DNA of 64,000 nucleotides, taken from [Collinsella] massiliensis (lineage in GTDB: Bacteria > Actinomycetota > Coriobacteriia > Coriobacteriales > Coriobacteriaceae). How positions within the stretch are numbered: the first letter of the stretch is position 1; every line of letters begins with the position of its first letter. Positions 1-7,655 of this stretch are shown here, piece by piece. The notes beneath the pieces are model-generated. The model made no database searches and had not been told where the DNA came from. It was given only the letters and a program-made list of their open reading frames with translations. Location of the stretch: positions 26,835-90,834 of the forward strand of contig CAPI01000066.1 of assembly GCA_000333815.1 (NCBI GenBank). The letters are read 5' to 3'. Both the position numbers and the translations under genes were made by a program.

Positions 1-960
1 GTGCTCTCGAACACCTACCACCTCGCCATGCGTCCCGGCGCGGACCTCATCGCCGAGCTGGGCGGCCTGCACGAGTTCATGAACTGGCACGGCCCCATCC
101 TCACGGATTCCGGCGGCTTCCAGGTGTTCAGCCATTCGGACGCCGTGAAGCTCACGAACGAGGGCGTGCGCTTCATCGCCACGGACTACGACGGCAGCCA
201 TGTGTTCTGGACGCCCGAGGACAACATGGCCATCGCGCAGAAGCTCGGCAGCGACATCTGCATGCAGCTCGACCAGTGCATCGGCTACCCCGTGGAGCGG
301 CGCGACGTCGAGCGCTCGACCGACCTCTCGAGCCGCTGGGCGGAGCGCTGCTACAAGGCACATACCCGCCCTGACCAGGCGCTCTTCGGCATCGTGCAGG
401 GCGGCATGCATATGGACCTGCGCATAAAGAGCCTGCAGCGCCTCGAGGACATGGGCGATTTCCCCGGGTACGGTATCGGCGGCTACTCGGTGGGCGAGAG
501 CCACGAGGTCATGTTCGAGACGCTCGAGCCGCTCGCGGCCGAGTACATGCCGCGCACCAAGCCGCGCTACCTCATGGGCGTGGGCAACCCCACCACGCTC
601 GTGCGCGGCGTGGCCTGCGGCATCGACATGTTCGACTGCGTGCTGCCCACGCGCACCGGACGCATGGGCACCGCGTTCTCGAGCGAGGGGCGCCTGAACT
701 TCCGCAACGCCCGCTTCGCGCGCGACCCGCGGCCCGTCGACGAGCACTGCACCTGCCCGGTGTGCACGGGCGGCTACACCCGCGCGCACATCCGGCACAT
801 GGTGGCGCAGAAGGAGATGCTCGGCGGCATCCTGCTCTCGATGCACAACATCTACTACCTGCTCGACCTCATGCGCCGCGCGCGCCAGGCCATCATCGAG
901 GGGCGCTACGAGGCGTTCGTGCGCGACTGGATGGACTCGCCCGCGGCGGCGGACTACTAG
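1..960 (+). CDS. tgt: tRNA-guanine transglycosylase (queuine tRNA-ribosyltransferase), 5' truncated by window edge
   Basis: Exchanges guanine-34 of GUN-anticodon tRNAs for a queuosine precursor. The reading frame is open from base 1 and begins near the NTYHL motif, which lies about 50 residues into the full ~375-residue enzyme, so the N-terminus is outside the window and the first GTG is internal. Visible motifs, numbered within the fragment: TDSGGFQ (catalytic Asp 36), GGYSVGE (161-167), DMFDCVLPTR (209-218, with the nucleophile Asp), and the zinc site CTCPVC (250-255) plus a His at 282. The C-terminus looks complete. A LOG-family gene follows after 39 bases with its own ribosome binding site, so the two may be co-transcribed. 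Confidence 0.97.
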   Translation: MLSNTYHLAMRPGADLIAELGGLHEFMNWHGPILTDSGGFQVFSHSDAVKLTNEGVRFIATDYDGSHVFWTPEDNMAIAQKLGSDICMQLDQCIGYPVERRDVERSTDLSSRWAERCYKAHTRPDQALFGIVQGGMHMDLRIKSLQRLEDMGDFPGYGIGGYSVGESHEVMFETLEPLAAEYMPRTKPRYLMGVGNPTTLVRGVACGIDMFDCVLPTRTGRMGTAFSSEGRLNFRNARFARDPRPVDEHCTCPVCTGGYTRAHIRHMVAQKEMLGGILLSMHNIYYLLDLMRRARQAIIEGRYEAFVRDWMDSPAAADY

Positions 961-999
961 GAGCTTCCCGCGCCCCGTGCGCGAAGAAGGAGGACGGCG

Positions 1000-1794
1000 A
1001 TGAGCGACGATACCGTGCGCGGGCACTGCCCGGTCGATGGCATCCCCGACGACGAGCGGGGCTACGAGGGCGGGCGCGCGCACCAGCGCGGCCCCGTGAT
1101 CATGCGCGGGTCCATGATGCCGAGCGACACCGTGATGGGCAACCTCCTCGCGCCCGAGGCGTCCACCGACTGGCTGCACATGGACCCCTGGCGCGTCCTA
1201 CGCATCCAGGCGGAGTTCGTGGACGGCTTCGGGGCGCTCGCCGAGGTGGGGCCGGCGGTCGTGGTGTTCGGCTCGGCGCGCACCCCGCGCGAAGACGCGC
1301 GCTACGCCCAGGCGCGCGAGGTGGGGCGCCGCCTGGCGCAGGCGGGCGTGGCGACCATCACGGGCGGTGGTCCGGGCATCATGGAGGCGGCGAACCGCGG
1401 CGCGGCGGAATGCGGCGGCACCTCGGTGGGGCTCGGGATCGAGCTCCCGTACGAGGACGGGCTCAACAGGTGGGTCAACCTGGGGATGTCATTTCGGTAC
1501 TTCTTCGTGCGCAAGACGATGTTCGTGAAGTACTCCCAGGGCGCCATCGTGTTCCCCGGCGGCTTCGGCACGCTCGACGAGCTGTTCGAGCTGCTCACGC
1601 TCGTGCAGACGCACAAGGTCACGCGCACGCCGGTCGTGCTCATGGACCGCGCGTACTGGAGCGGGCTCTTCACGTGGATCGAGGGGACGCTGCGCGCGGA
1701 GAACATGATCTCCGAGCTCGACCCCGAGCTCGTCCATATCACCGACGACGTGTCCGAGGCGGTTGCCATCGCGACGAGCGCCATCGGGGCGTAG
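1000..1794 (+). CDS. LOG-family nucleotide phosphoribohydrolase
   Basis: 264 residues. Contains both hallmark motifs of the LOG / TIGR00730 family: GGGPGIMEAA (about 122-131) and PGGFGTLDE (about 186-194), in a Rossmann-like fold. Family members cleave nucleoside 5'-monophosphates such as AMP or cytokinin ribotides to base plus ribose-5-phosphate; bacterial members are often mis-annotated as lysine decarboxylases. The first ~55 residues precede the core domain and are charged and low in complexity. Start chosen at ATG 1000 behind GAAGGAGG. The true substrate cannot be read from sequence. Confidence 0.9.
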   Translation: MSDDTVRGHCPVDGIPDDERGYEGGRAHQRGPVIMRGSMMPSDTVMGNLLAPEASTDWLHMDPWRVLRIQAEFVDGFGALAEVGPAVVVFGSARTPREDARYAQAREVGRRLAQAGVATITGGGPGIMEAANRGAAECGGTSVGLGIELPYEDGLNRWVNLGMSFRYFFVRKTMFVKYSQGAIVFPGGFGTLDELFELLTLVQTHKVTRTPVVLMDRAYWSGLFTWIEGTLRAENMISELDPELVHITDDVSEAVAIATSAIGA

Positions 1795-1927
1795 GCGGCG
1801 CTACCCGGGGCGCGTCGGCACCCGGTTGCGCGCTCGCGATCCCGTGCGCTCAAGGCCGTGCGCCGCGCGCGGTTTGCGGGTATCCTTAAAGGGTGTTTGG
1901 CCGGCTTCAGACGCTGAAGGTGATGAC

Positions 1928-2905
1928 ATGGAGCGCAGGAACGATCGCCGCGCGCGCGGCGGGCAGGGAAACGGCGGAAACCGCGGGGGCGGTCGCGAGA
2001 ACCCGCGGCGCGAGGCGCGGCGAGTGGCTGCTGAGCAGCATACGGACGAGGTCGCCACGCGGCTCGCGAAGGATATCGCCCGCTCGCTCGAGGGCGTGGT
2101 GCGCTACGAGGGCGCGCCGAAGACCGAGGTCGCCGAGGCCTGCGTCCCTGCGGTGACGGTCGAGGCGACCGACGCCGTCGCGGCCATCCTCGAGCACGGC
2201 CGCGGGTACGCCCAGTTCTGCGATCTCGCCGTGCTCGACTTCGCCTCGTTCGTGAACCCGGGCGGCGGCTACATCCGCGGCGGGCTCGCGCAGGAAGAGG
2301 CGCTCTGCACCGAGTCGTACCTGTACAACGTCCTCAACGAGCAGCGCGATTGGTACGGGGAGAACCGCCGTCGCAACATCAACTGCGAGCTGTACCGCGA
2401 CCGTGCGCTCATGGTGCCCGCCGTGCGCTTTGAGCGCGGCAAGATGCACGCGTACGCGGACGTCATCGTGGCGGCGGCGCCCAATGCCCAGCGTGCCCGC
2501 GCGGACTACCATGTGGCCGAGGACACGCTCGCGGCCGCCATGCGCGACCGCATCCGCTTCGTCCTCTCGATCATCGACGCGCTCGGTAGGGAGAAGGCCG
2601 TGCTCGGCGCGTACGGCTGCGGCGTCTTCGGCTGGGATGCCGAGCAGGTCGCCGAGCTCTTCCGCGAGGAGCTCGCGAGCGGCGTCCACGGCGTGAAGGA
2701 GGTCGTGTTCGCTATTCCGCGCACGCGCTACGACGACAACCTCGCGAAGTTCGAGCACGCGTTTAGCGCGTTCCCCGAGGCGCCCGCCACGTCCTATGCC
2801 GAGGCCGCGCGCGAGGCCGCGGCTCGTGCTGCCGCCGAGGAGTCGGCGCGCGAGGCGCAGGCGGACGACGACGAGGACGAGGACGACTGGCGCAAGTACC
2901 TGTAA
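1928..2905 (+). CDS. TIGR02452 / microbial PARG-like (ADP-ribose) glycohydrolase family protein
   Basis: 325 residues from ATG 1928, which sits behind a short AAGG. Residues 110-124 hold the PARG catalytic signature: GGG (112-114) followed eight residues later by QEE (122-124). This is the pattern of microbial-type poly(ADP-ribose) glycohydrolases and of the TIGR02452 family. The first ~35 residues are Arg/Gly-rich and probably disordered; the last ~25 are acidic. Predicted to hydrolyse ADP-ribose linked to protein or nucleic acid, in the cytoplasm (no signal peptide). The catalytic Glu pair is intact, so activity is plausible. No ADP-ribosyltransferase is recognisable nearby, so its target is unknown. 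Confidence 0.8.
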   Translation: MERRNDRRARGGQGNGGNRGGGRENPRREARRVAAEQHTDEVATRLAKDIARSLEGVVRYEGAPKTEVAEACVPAVTVEATDAVAAILEHGRGYAQFCDLAVLDFASFVNPGGGYIRGGLAQEEALCTESYLYNVLNEQRDWYGENRRRNINCELYRDRALMVPAVRFERGKMHAYADVIVAAAPNAQRARADYHVAEDTLAAAMRDRIRFVLSIIDALGREKAVLGAYGCGVFGWDAEQVAELFREELASGVHGVKEVVFAIPRTRYDDNLAKFEHAFSAFPEAPATSYAEAAREAAARAAAEESAREAQADDDEDEDDWRKYL

Positions 2906-2978
2906 GCGCACCCGCCTGGGACGGGCGGCGCTTGCCACCGAGTCATGGGTCTTGGCCGTCGCGCTCGCAACCGGCATG

Positions 2979-3022
2979 AAAAAGCGACCGGAGCGGGATG
3001 ACGGGCATCTCGCTCCGGTCGC
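2979..3022 (-). terminator. intrinsic terminator of the HdeD-like gene
   Basis: A 12-bp stem GCGACCGGAGCG / CGCTCCGGTCGC (2984-2995 with 3011-3022) is followed on the minus strand by a run of five T. It lies 47 bases past the stop codon of the minus-strand gene at 3069-3659. In the plus direction there is no T tract. Confidence 0.8.
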
Positions 3023-3068
3023 TTCGGTTACGCGGGTTTGGTGACGGGCACGCGCCGCGCGGGCTGGA

Positions 3069-3659
3069 TCAGCGCTCGATGCGCTTGATCATCACGCCCT
3101 CGACGATGAGGGTCGCGCCCGCCACGATGAGGTAGGCGGCGATGAGGTAGGTGAGCACCACGCCCGTGAAGAGCGGCGTGAACGCGAGGATGACGCCGAG
3201 GATGATGTTCACGATGCCCATGACCGTGCCGGCGGACGACCCCTCAAGCTCGTAGTAGCGCATGCTGTGCGCGAAGGAGAGGCGCTCGATGCCGGTCATG
3301 ATGAGCAGGAAGGCCAGCAAGAGGCCGAGCGTGGTGGCGGTGAACACCGTCGGCAGCGCCAGGAACAGCACGCCGAGCAGGGCGTTCAGGATGCCTGCCG
3401 CGAGCGTGGCGCCGTCGCGGAAGAACGCGGGCGTCTGAACGTAGCCGATGATGTCGGATACGCCGCGGATGATGAGCACGGCGGCGATGAAGCCCTGGAT
3501 GAAGGCATACATGCCCAGCGGCGCGGCGGCGCTCGCGATGCCCAAGATGACGAGCAGGACGCCCAAGACGATCATCCAGATCTTCGCGCTGCCGATCCTG
3601 CGATTCCATAGGTTTACATATTCGTTCACGTAATCGTGATCCGGATCGAAGTGCTGCAT
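3069..3659 (-). CDS. HdeD/DUF308-family membrane protein
   Basis: 196 residues. After a short polar N-terminus come six hydrophobic segments in three pairs, ending in the basic tail KRIER. The repeated two-helix layout and the length (~190) fit the HdeD/DUF308 family, some of whose members are linked to acid resistance in Escherichia coli. The start is fixed by AGGAGGAGTC directly before the ATG. A separate terminator-like hairpin lies only 14-48 bases upstream of the start on the same strand and may act as an attenuator (separate entry). Function here is inferred from family only. Confidence 0.75.
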   Translation of the reverse strand: MQHFDPDHDYVNEYVNLWNRRIGSAKIWMIVLGVLLVILGIASAAAPLGMYAFIQGFIAAVLIIRGVSDIIGYVQTPAFFRDGATLAAGILNALLGVLFLALPTVFTATTLGLLLAFLLIMTGIERLSFAHSMRYYELEGSSAGTVMGIVNIILGVILAFTPLFTGVVLTYLIAAYLIVAGATLIVEGVMIKRIER

Positions 3660-3673
3660 GACTCCTCCTAACG

Positions 3674-3707
3674 AAAAAGCCTCCCATCCGTGAGTCGGTC
3701 GGGAGGC
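3674..3707 (-). terminator. terminator-like hairpin in the leader of the HdeD-like gene
   Basis: The minus strand reads GCCTCCC - 15-nt loop - GGGAGGC (3707 down to 3679) followed by TTTTT, ending 15 bases before the HdeD start codon. The GCCTCCC arm could also pair with the AGGAGG ribosome binding site. No minus-strand gene lies just upstream that needs a terminator, so this is either an attenuator or the end of an unseen small RNA. Confidence 0.5.
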
Positions 3708-3887
3708 ACGTTGTTACTACTCTTCTACCCGGATTACCGGCCGATAATCAAGAATGCTGTTCGTTTAGTCGCAAATAGCGATATGAGCATGCATACTGCC
3801 ACATTTCACCGCGGCGTGCTGGCCGCGTGCTGGCCGCCTGCCGATCGGCGGTAGAATGGGGCGACGGGCCGGGAAGGGAGCTTCGCG

Positions 3888-4247
3888 ATGCATATCTATA
3901 TCAACCGCTTGAGCGCGCGCGAGCGCTCGCAGCTCCTCGAGCGCCGCTTCACGCACGAAGAGCTCGCCGAGCTCCATGCGGCGCTGCTGCGCGGTCAGCG
4001 AGCGCGCCGTCGCACCCTGCGCATCCTCGCCGTCGCGGTGCCCCTCGGGTGCCTGGCGCTCATCGGGCTCATGGTCTCGCGGGCAGGCTTGACGCCAGCC
4101 GTCCTCATCGCCGGCGTCGCCGTGCTCCTCATGGTCGCGCTCGCGCTCGCGGCGGCGTGGTTCGCGGCCATCGGTCTCTACGCGCGCCAGTTCAACGATG
4201 CGATCGACGAGGGATATCCCGAGCTCCTGGGCCGTCTGCACCTCTGA
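3888..4247 (+). CDS. small two-helix membrane protein, unknown function
   Basis: 119 residues. A charged cytoplasmic-looking N-terminus (about 45 residues, rich in Arg/Glu, with RLSARERSQLLERRF) is followed by two hydrophobic segments at about 45-65 and 70-95 and a short polar tail. Start at ATG 3888 behind GGGAAGGGAG. I do not recognise the family. Its stop codon is embedded in the left arm of a bidirectional terminator palindrome shared with thiD, which converges from the right. Confidence 0.7.
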   Translation: MHIYINRLSARERSQLLERRFTHEELAELHAALLRGQRARRRTLRILAVAVPLGCLALIGLMVSRAGLTPAVLIAGVAVLLMVALALAAAWFAAIGLYARQFNDAIDEGYPELLGRLHL

Positions 4248-4282
4248 TGATAAAATGGTGTCAGTCACCTTTTTATCATCAG
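4244..4282. terminator. bidirectional terminator palindrome between convergent genes (TGATAAAA type)
   Basis: Arms CTGATGATAAAA and TTTTATCATCAG, extended inside by GGTG/CACC, with a 5-nt loop. Both outer arms carry the stop codons of the flanking convergent genes. A-runs on one side and T-runs on the other make it usable in both directions. Two other TGATAAAA palindromes occur in the window (40173-40244 and 44484-44525). Confidence 0.75.
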
Positions 4283-5094
4283 ATCTGCCACATGTGATCG
4301 ACCGGGCCGGAGCCGTGCCCGAGGTCGAGCCCCGCGGCGAGTGCGCCGGTGAGGTATTCCTTCGCCTGGTTGATGGCATCGGGGAGCGTCCTGCCCTGGG
4401 CGAGGCCGCAGGCGATGGCCGAGGACAGCGTGCAGCCCGTGCCGTGGGTGTTTTCCGTCTCGACGCGCGTGTGGCGGAACCACGTGATGCGCGGCTCGTC
4501 GTCGGCGTTCGCCACGGGCTCTGCCAGCACGTCGTTGGCGTCGTTGACGTTGTGGCCGCCCTTCACGAGGGCGGCGCAGCCGAAGCGGCGGACGAGGTCT
4601 TGGGCGATGAGCGCCTGGTGGCGGCTCGATTCGATGGCGCGCCCGGCGAGCGCCTCCGCCTCCATGATGTTCGGCGTGATGACGGTGGCGATGGGCAACA
4701 GGCGCGCGGTGAGCGCCTCGATTGCGCCCTCGTCGATGAGGCGCGCGCCGGACGTCGCGACCATCACGGGGTCGACGATGATGTTCCGCGCACCCCAGTG
4801 CTCGAGACGCTCGGCGATGGTCTCGATGATGGCGGCGGAGGACACCATGCCGATCTTCACCGCCGCCGGCGGGATGTCCTCGAACACGGCGTCGATCTCC
4901 TGGGCGACGAACTCCGGCGTGGCCTCGAGCACCGCGCGCACACCCGTCGTGTTCTGCGCGGTGAGCGCCGTGATGGCGGTCTCGGCGAAGAGGTGGTGCG
5001 CCGCGATGGTCTTGATGTCCGCCTGGATGCCCGCGCCGCCGCTCGAGTCCGACCCAGCGATAGACAGCACGGCGGGGATGGTCTTTACCTGCAT
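4279..5094 (-). CDS. thiD: hydroxymethylpyrimidine/phosphomethylpyrimidine kinase
   Basis: 271 residues from ATG 5094; E. coli ThiD is 266. It phosphorylates HMP and then HMP-phosphate to give the pyrimidine half of thiamine. Motifs: AGSDSSGGAGIQADIKT at the N-terminus (HMP binding), VDPVMVATSG in the middle, and the ribokinase-type anion hole/catalytic NTHGTGCTLSSAIA near the C-terminus. The start at 5094 is preferred over one seven codons upstream because GCGAGG sits nine bases before it. It lies downstream of thiC on the same strand, separated by 360 bases of structured repeats, so it may have its own promoter or depend on read-through from thiC. Confidence 0.95.
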   Translation of the reverse strand: MQVKTIPAVLSIAGSDSSGGAGIQADIKTIAAHHLFAETAITALTAQNTTGVRAVLEATPEFVAQEIDAVFEDIPPAAVKIGMVSSAAIIETIAERLEHWGARNIIVDPVMVATSGARLIDEGAIEALTARLLPIATVITPNIMEAEALAGRAIESSRHQALIAQDLVRRFGCAALVKGGHNVNDANDVLAEPVANADDEPRITWFRHTRVETENTHGTGCTLSSAIACGLAQGRTLPDAINQAKEYLTGALAAGLDLGHGSGPVDHMWQI

Positions 5095-5133
5095 AAACAA
5101 TAACCTCGCTTCCAAAGCGTGGGGATGATCTGC

Positions 5134-5218
5134 CGCCCCGCCCCCTCACCGTATCATCCCGTGCTCAAACAGCGCTGCGCGAACTGCGCGCGGAACGATA
5201 CGGTGAGGGGGCGGGGCG
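5134..5218. repeat. long hairpin with conserved 41-nt loop (copy 1)
   Basis: A perfect 22-bp stem (5134-5155 with 5197-5218, beginning CGCCCCGCCCCC) encloses a 41-nt loop. The loop begins ATCCCGTGCTCAAACAGCGC and is 38/41 identical to the reverse complement of the loop at 5383-5423, although the two stems are unrelated in sequence. It lies in the thiC-thiD spacer. Confidence 0.85.
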
Positions 5219-5367
5219 ACATCACCTGCTCTCGTACCCATTTCAAGCAGGTTGACCATCCAAAACAAAGAATGGTTGCAACCCTTCCATCTCTCCGCAC
5301 CTTGGGTGATCGGTGGGAGCGGCACCGCGCTCGACCTGGCCGCGGAGAGGGGTGATGCTGTGGGGGT
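5219..5367. other. thiC-thiD spacer between two hairpins, no gene recognised
   Basis: 149 bases enclosed by hairpin copies 1 and 2. It contains two smaller inverted repeats: ACCTGC/GCAGGT and ACCAT/ATGGT. I looked for a second thiamine riboswitch here and did not find the CTGAGA and AACCTGA...GGGTAATGCC core. No convincing ORF. Confidence 0.4.
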
Positions 5368-5438
5368 CGGGTCGGCCATACCGTCCCGCGCGCAGTTCGC
5401 GAAGCGCTGTCTGAGCACGGGATGGTATGGCCGACCCG
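5368..5438. repeat. long hairpin with conserved 41-nt loop (copy 2, inverted)
   Basis: A 15-bp stem CGGGTCGGCCATACC / GGTATGGCCGACCCG (5368-5382, 5424-5438) encloses a 41-nt loop that is the inverted copy of the loop at 5156-5196, with three differences. It ends 18 bases before the thiC stop codon and may help terminate the thiC transcript. Confidence 0.85.
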
Positions 5439-5456
5439 GCCCGCGTCAGGCGCCTA

Positions 5457-6854
5457 TTACTCCGCGTCCAGGTCGATCGTGGTGCCCTCGAACACCTTGT
5501 TCACCGTGCGCACCGCGCACATCTTGCCGCACATGGTGCACGTGCCCTCGGTGGATGCGGGCGACGCCTCGTAGCGGGCGCGGGCGGTGTCGGCGTCGAG
5601 CGCGTAGTTCCACATCTCGTCCCACGCGAGGCGGCGGCGCGCGTCGCCCATGCGGTCGTCCACGTCGCGCGCGTGCGGCACGCCCTTGGCGATGTCGGCC
5701 GCGTGCGCGGCGATCTTCGTGGCGATGAGGCCCTCGCGCACGTCGTCGGCGTCGGGCAGGCAGAGGTGCTCGGCCGGCGTCACGTAGCACAGGAAGTCCG
5801 CGCCGGCGCTCGCGGAGATGGCGCCCCCGATGGCCGCGGTGATGTGGTCGTAGCCCACGCCGATGTCCGTGACGAGGGGCCCGAGCACGTAGTAGGGCGC
5901 GCCATGGCACAGGCGCTTCTCGAGCTCCACGTTGGCGGCGATCTCGTTGATGGCCATGTGGCCGGGGCCTTCGATCATCACCTGCACGCCGGCGTCCCAG
6001 GCGCGCTTCGCGAGCTTGCCGAGCTCGATCATCTCAGCGGTCTCGACGGCGTCGTTCGCGTCGAAGAGGCAGCCCGGGCGGCACGAATCGCCGAGCGAGA
6101 TCGTCACGTCGTACTCGTGGCAGATCTTCAGGATCTCGTCGTAGTACTCGTAGAAGGGGTTCTCGTTGCCCGTGACCTCCATCCAGCCGAAGAGGAGCGA
6201 CCCGCCGCGGCTCACGATGTTCATGAGGCGGCCGGTCTCCTTGAAGGTCTTGACGACGCTCTTGTTGATGCCACAATGGATGGTGAGGAAGTCCACGCCG
6301 TCCTCTGCGTGGGCGCGCGTGACCTCCAGCAGGTCGTCGACGGTGAGCTTCACGAGGGGCTTCTCCATGTAGCCGATCGCGTCGTACATGGGCACGGTGC
6401 CCACCATGAGCGGGGTCTTCTTCACGAGCTCCTGGCGGAAGAAGCGCGTCTTGCCGGAGTTCGAGAGATCCATGATGGCGTCGGCGCCCAGGCGCTCGGC
6501 CGTGGCGACCTTTTCCCATTCCACGTCGGCGTCCGCGACGTCGCCTGAGATTCCCAGGTTCACGTTGACCTTCGTGGAGAGGCCCGCGCCCACGCCCGCG
6601 GGCTTGAGGCCGGCCGCGAGGTGCCGTACGTTGGCCGGGATGGCGATGCGCCCGGCGGCGACGCCCGCGCGGATGAACTCCGAGTCGCGGTGCTCGCGCT
6701 CGGCGACGGCGCGCATGGCCGGCGTGATGACGCCCGCGCGCGCGAAGTCGATCTGCGTGACGTACGGGCTGCCGTCCGGGCGGGTGGGGGTGCCGGCGGC
6801 CTGTGCGGTCGCGGTGTCGGCGTTGTTTGTGGCTGGGTTCTGCGGTGCATCCAT
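5457..6854 (-). CDS. thiC: phosphomethylpyrimidine synthase (HMP-P synthase)
   Basis: 465 residues. Radical-SAM-type enzyme that rearranges aminoimidazole ribotide to HMP phosphate for thiamine. The C-terminal cluster motif is CTMCGKMCAVRT, the CxxCxxxC form I associate with Gram-positive ThiC proteins. Other conserved blocks are GTVPMYDAI, DFLTIHCGI, SRGGS, SLGDSCRPGC, EGPGHMA and ADFLCYVTPAEHL. I place the start at ATG 6854, behind GGGAG; a frame-compatible ATG at 6884 lies inside the riboswitch and is unlikely to be used. Regulated by the TPP riboswitch immediately upstream. Confidence 0.96.
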   Translation of the reverse strand: MDAPQNPATNNADTATAQAAGTPTRPDGSPYVTQIDFARAGVITPAMRAVAEREHRDSEFIRAGVAAGRIAIPANVRHLAAGLKPAGVGAGLSTKVNVNLGISGDVADADVEWEKVATAERLGADAIMDLSNSGKTRFFRQELVKKTPLMVGTVPMYDAIGYMEKPLVKLTVDDLLEVTRAHAEDGVDFLTIHCGINKSVVKTFKETGRLMNIVSRGGSLLFGWMEVTGNENPFYEYYDEILKICHEYDVTISLGDSCRPGCLFDANDAVETAEMIELGKLAKRAWDAGVQVMIEGPGHMAINEIAANVELEKRLCHGAPYYVLGPLVTDIGVGYDHITAAIGGAISASAGADFLCYVTPAEHLCLPDADDVREGLIATKIAAHAADIAKGVPHARDVDDRMGDARRRLAWDEMWNYALDADTARARYEASPASTEGTCTMCGKMCAVRTVNKVFEGTTIDLDAE

Positions 6855-6859
6855 GATGC

Positions 6860-6952
6860 GGCTCCCTTCGTTGGCATTACCCATGTCAGGTTCTGCGGGT
6901 CGGGGCGGGCACGCCCCCTCTCAGCCTGCCGTTTCCCGCAAGCTCCCCGATA
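6860..6952 (-). promoter_or_regulatory. TPP riboswitch upstream of thiC
   Basis: The minus strand carries the conserved THI-box pieces in order: GGGGAGC, GGCTGAGAGGGGGC, then ACCCGCAGAACCTGACATGG and GGTAATGCCAACGAAGGGAG. The 3' end of the aptamer overlaps the ribosome binding site region of thiC, which suggests control of translation initiation. Boundaries are approximate. Confidence 0.9.
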
Positions 6953-7046
6953 TGTCCCCGCTCACGGGGCGATGCGCCGCGCAAGCGTTGGCGACATTAT
7001 ACGCGGGTTGGGGGAGGCGCCAACCTCCGCACCTACCGATAAACCG

Positions 7047-7082
7047 AATAATTCAACCGTTTAGACAAAATCTTGAATTATT
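7047..7082. promoter_or_regulatory. operator: 10-bp inverted repeat in front of PTS operon 1
   Basis: Perfect arms AATAATTCAA and TTGAATTATT separated by 16 bases. The right arm abuts or overlaps a candidate -35 TTGACT (7082-7087), with a possible -10 CATGAT at 7107-7112. This position suits a repressor. The operon's own RpiR-family regulator is the obvious candidate; that link is inference. Confidence 0.6.
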
Positions 7083-7163
7083 TGACTTATTGGCAGGAAA
7101 CTATGGCATGATAGCGACGAAGGCCTTCGCATCAACAGTCCTGATAGATCGAGAGGTGGGTTG

Positions 7164-7655
7164 ATGATCGTCCATTATCGCATTGACAGCAGGGTCGTGC
7201 ATGGTCAGACGACCACGAGAATCACCAAGGAGCATCCGGTCGATGGCGTGATTATCGTCGACGATGAGATCGCCGGCGATGCATTCATGCAGACGGTATT
7301 CAAAAGTGCGCTCGGCTCGACGCGTCTGCTCGCGTTTACGGAAGAGCGGGCGCTGGTGAAGCTTCCCGAAGCCGAGCAGTCGAAGAAGCGCTATCTCGTC
7401 GTGTTCAAGACCACGCGTGCTGCACGCGATCTCGTTGAGCATGGCTATGCGTTCAGCGGTGTGCTCAACGTGGGACCACAACCCAACGTTTCCGGGGCGA
7501 CGCTCATAGAGAAGATGCTGTATCTCACGCCCGAGCAGATCGAGGACTTGAATGTTCTCGAATCGCACGGAACCGATCTCATCATCAACCCGGCATTTAC
7601 CACGCCGAATCTCACGTGGGCAAATGCCAAGTCGAAAGCGGGTGTGCATTCATGA
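7164..7655 (+). CDS. PTS mannose/sorbose-family IIB component
   Basis: 163 residues. Phospho-carrier of a mannose-class PTS: it takes phosphate from IIA and passes it to the incoming sugar. The phosphorylated His is His13 in RIDSRVVHGQTT, the family signature. First gene of operon 1; its stop codon overlaps the IIC start (ATGA). Start ATG 7164 follows GAGAGGTGGG. No IIA gene is present in this operon or elsewhere in the window, so IIA must be supplied from another locus. Confidence 0.92.
   Translation: MIVHYRIDSRVVHGQTTTRITKEHPVDGVIIVDDEIAGDAFMQTVFKSALGSTRLLAFTEERALVKLPEAEQSKKRYLVVFKTTRAARDLVEHGYAFSGVLNVGPQPNVSGATLIEKMLYLTPEQIEDLNVLESHGTDLIINPAFTTPNLTWANAKSKAGVHS

Noticed and set aside
5219..5367. 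Second TPP riboswitch in front of thiD
   Set aside because: Some inverted repeats are present, but the conserved CTGAGA and AACCTGA...GGGTAATGCC elements are missing.
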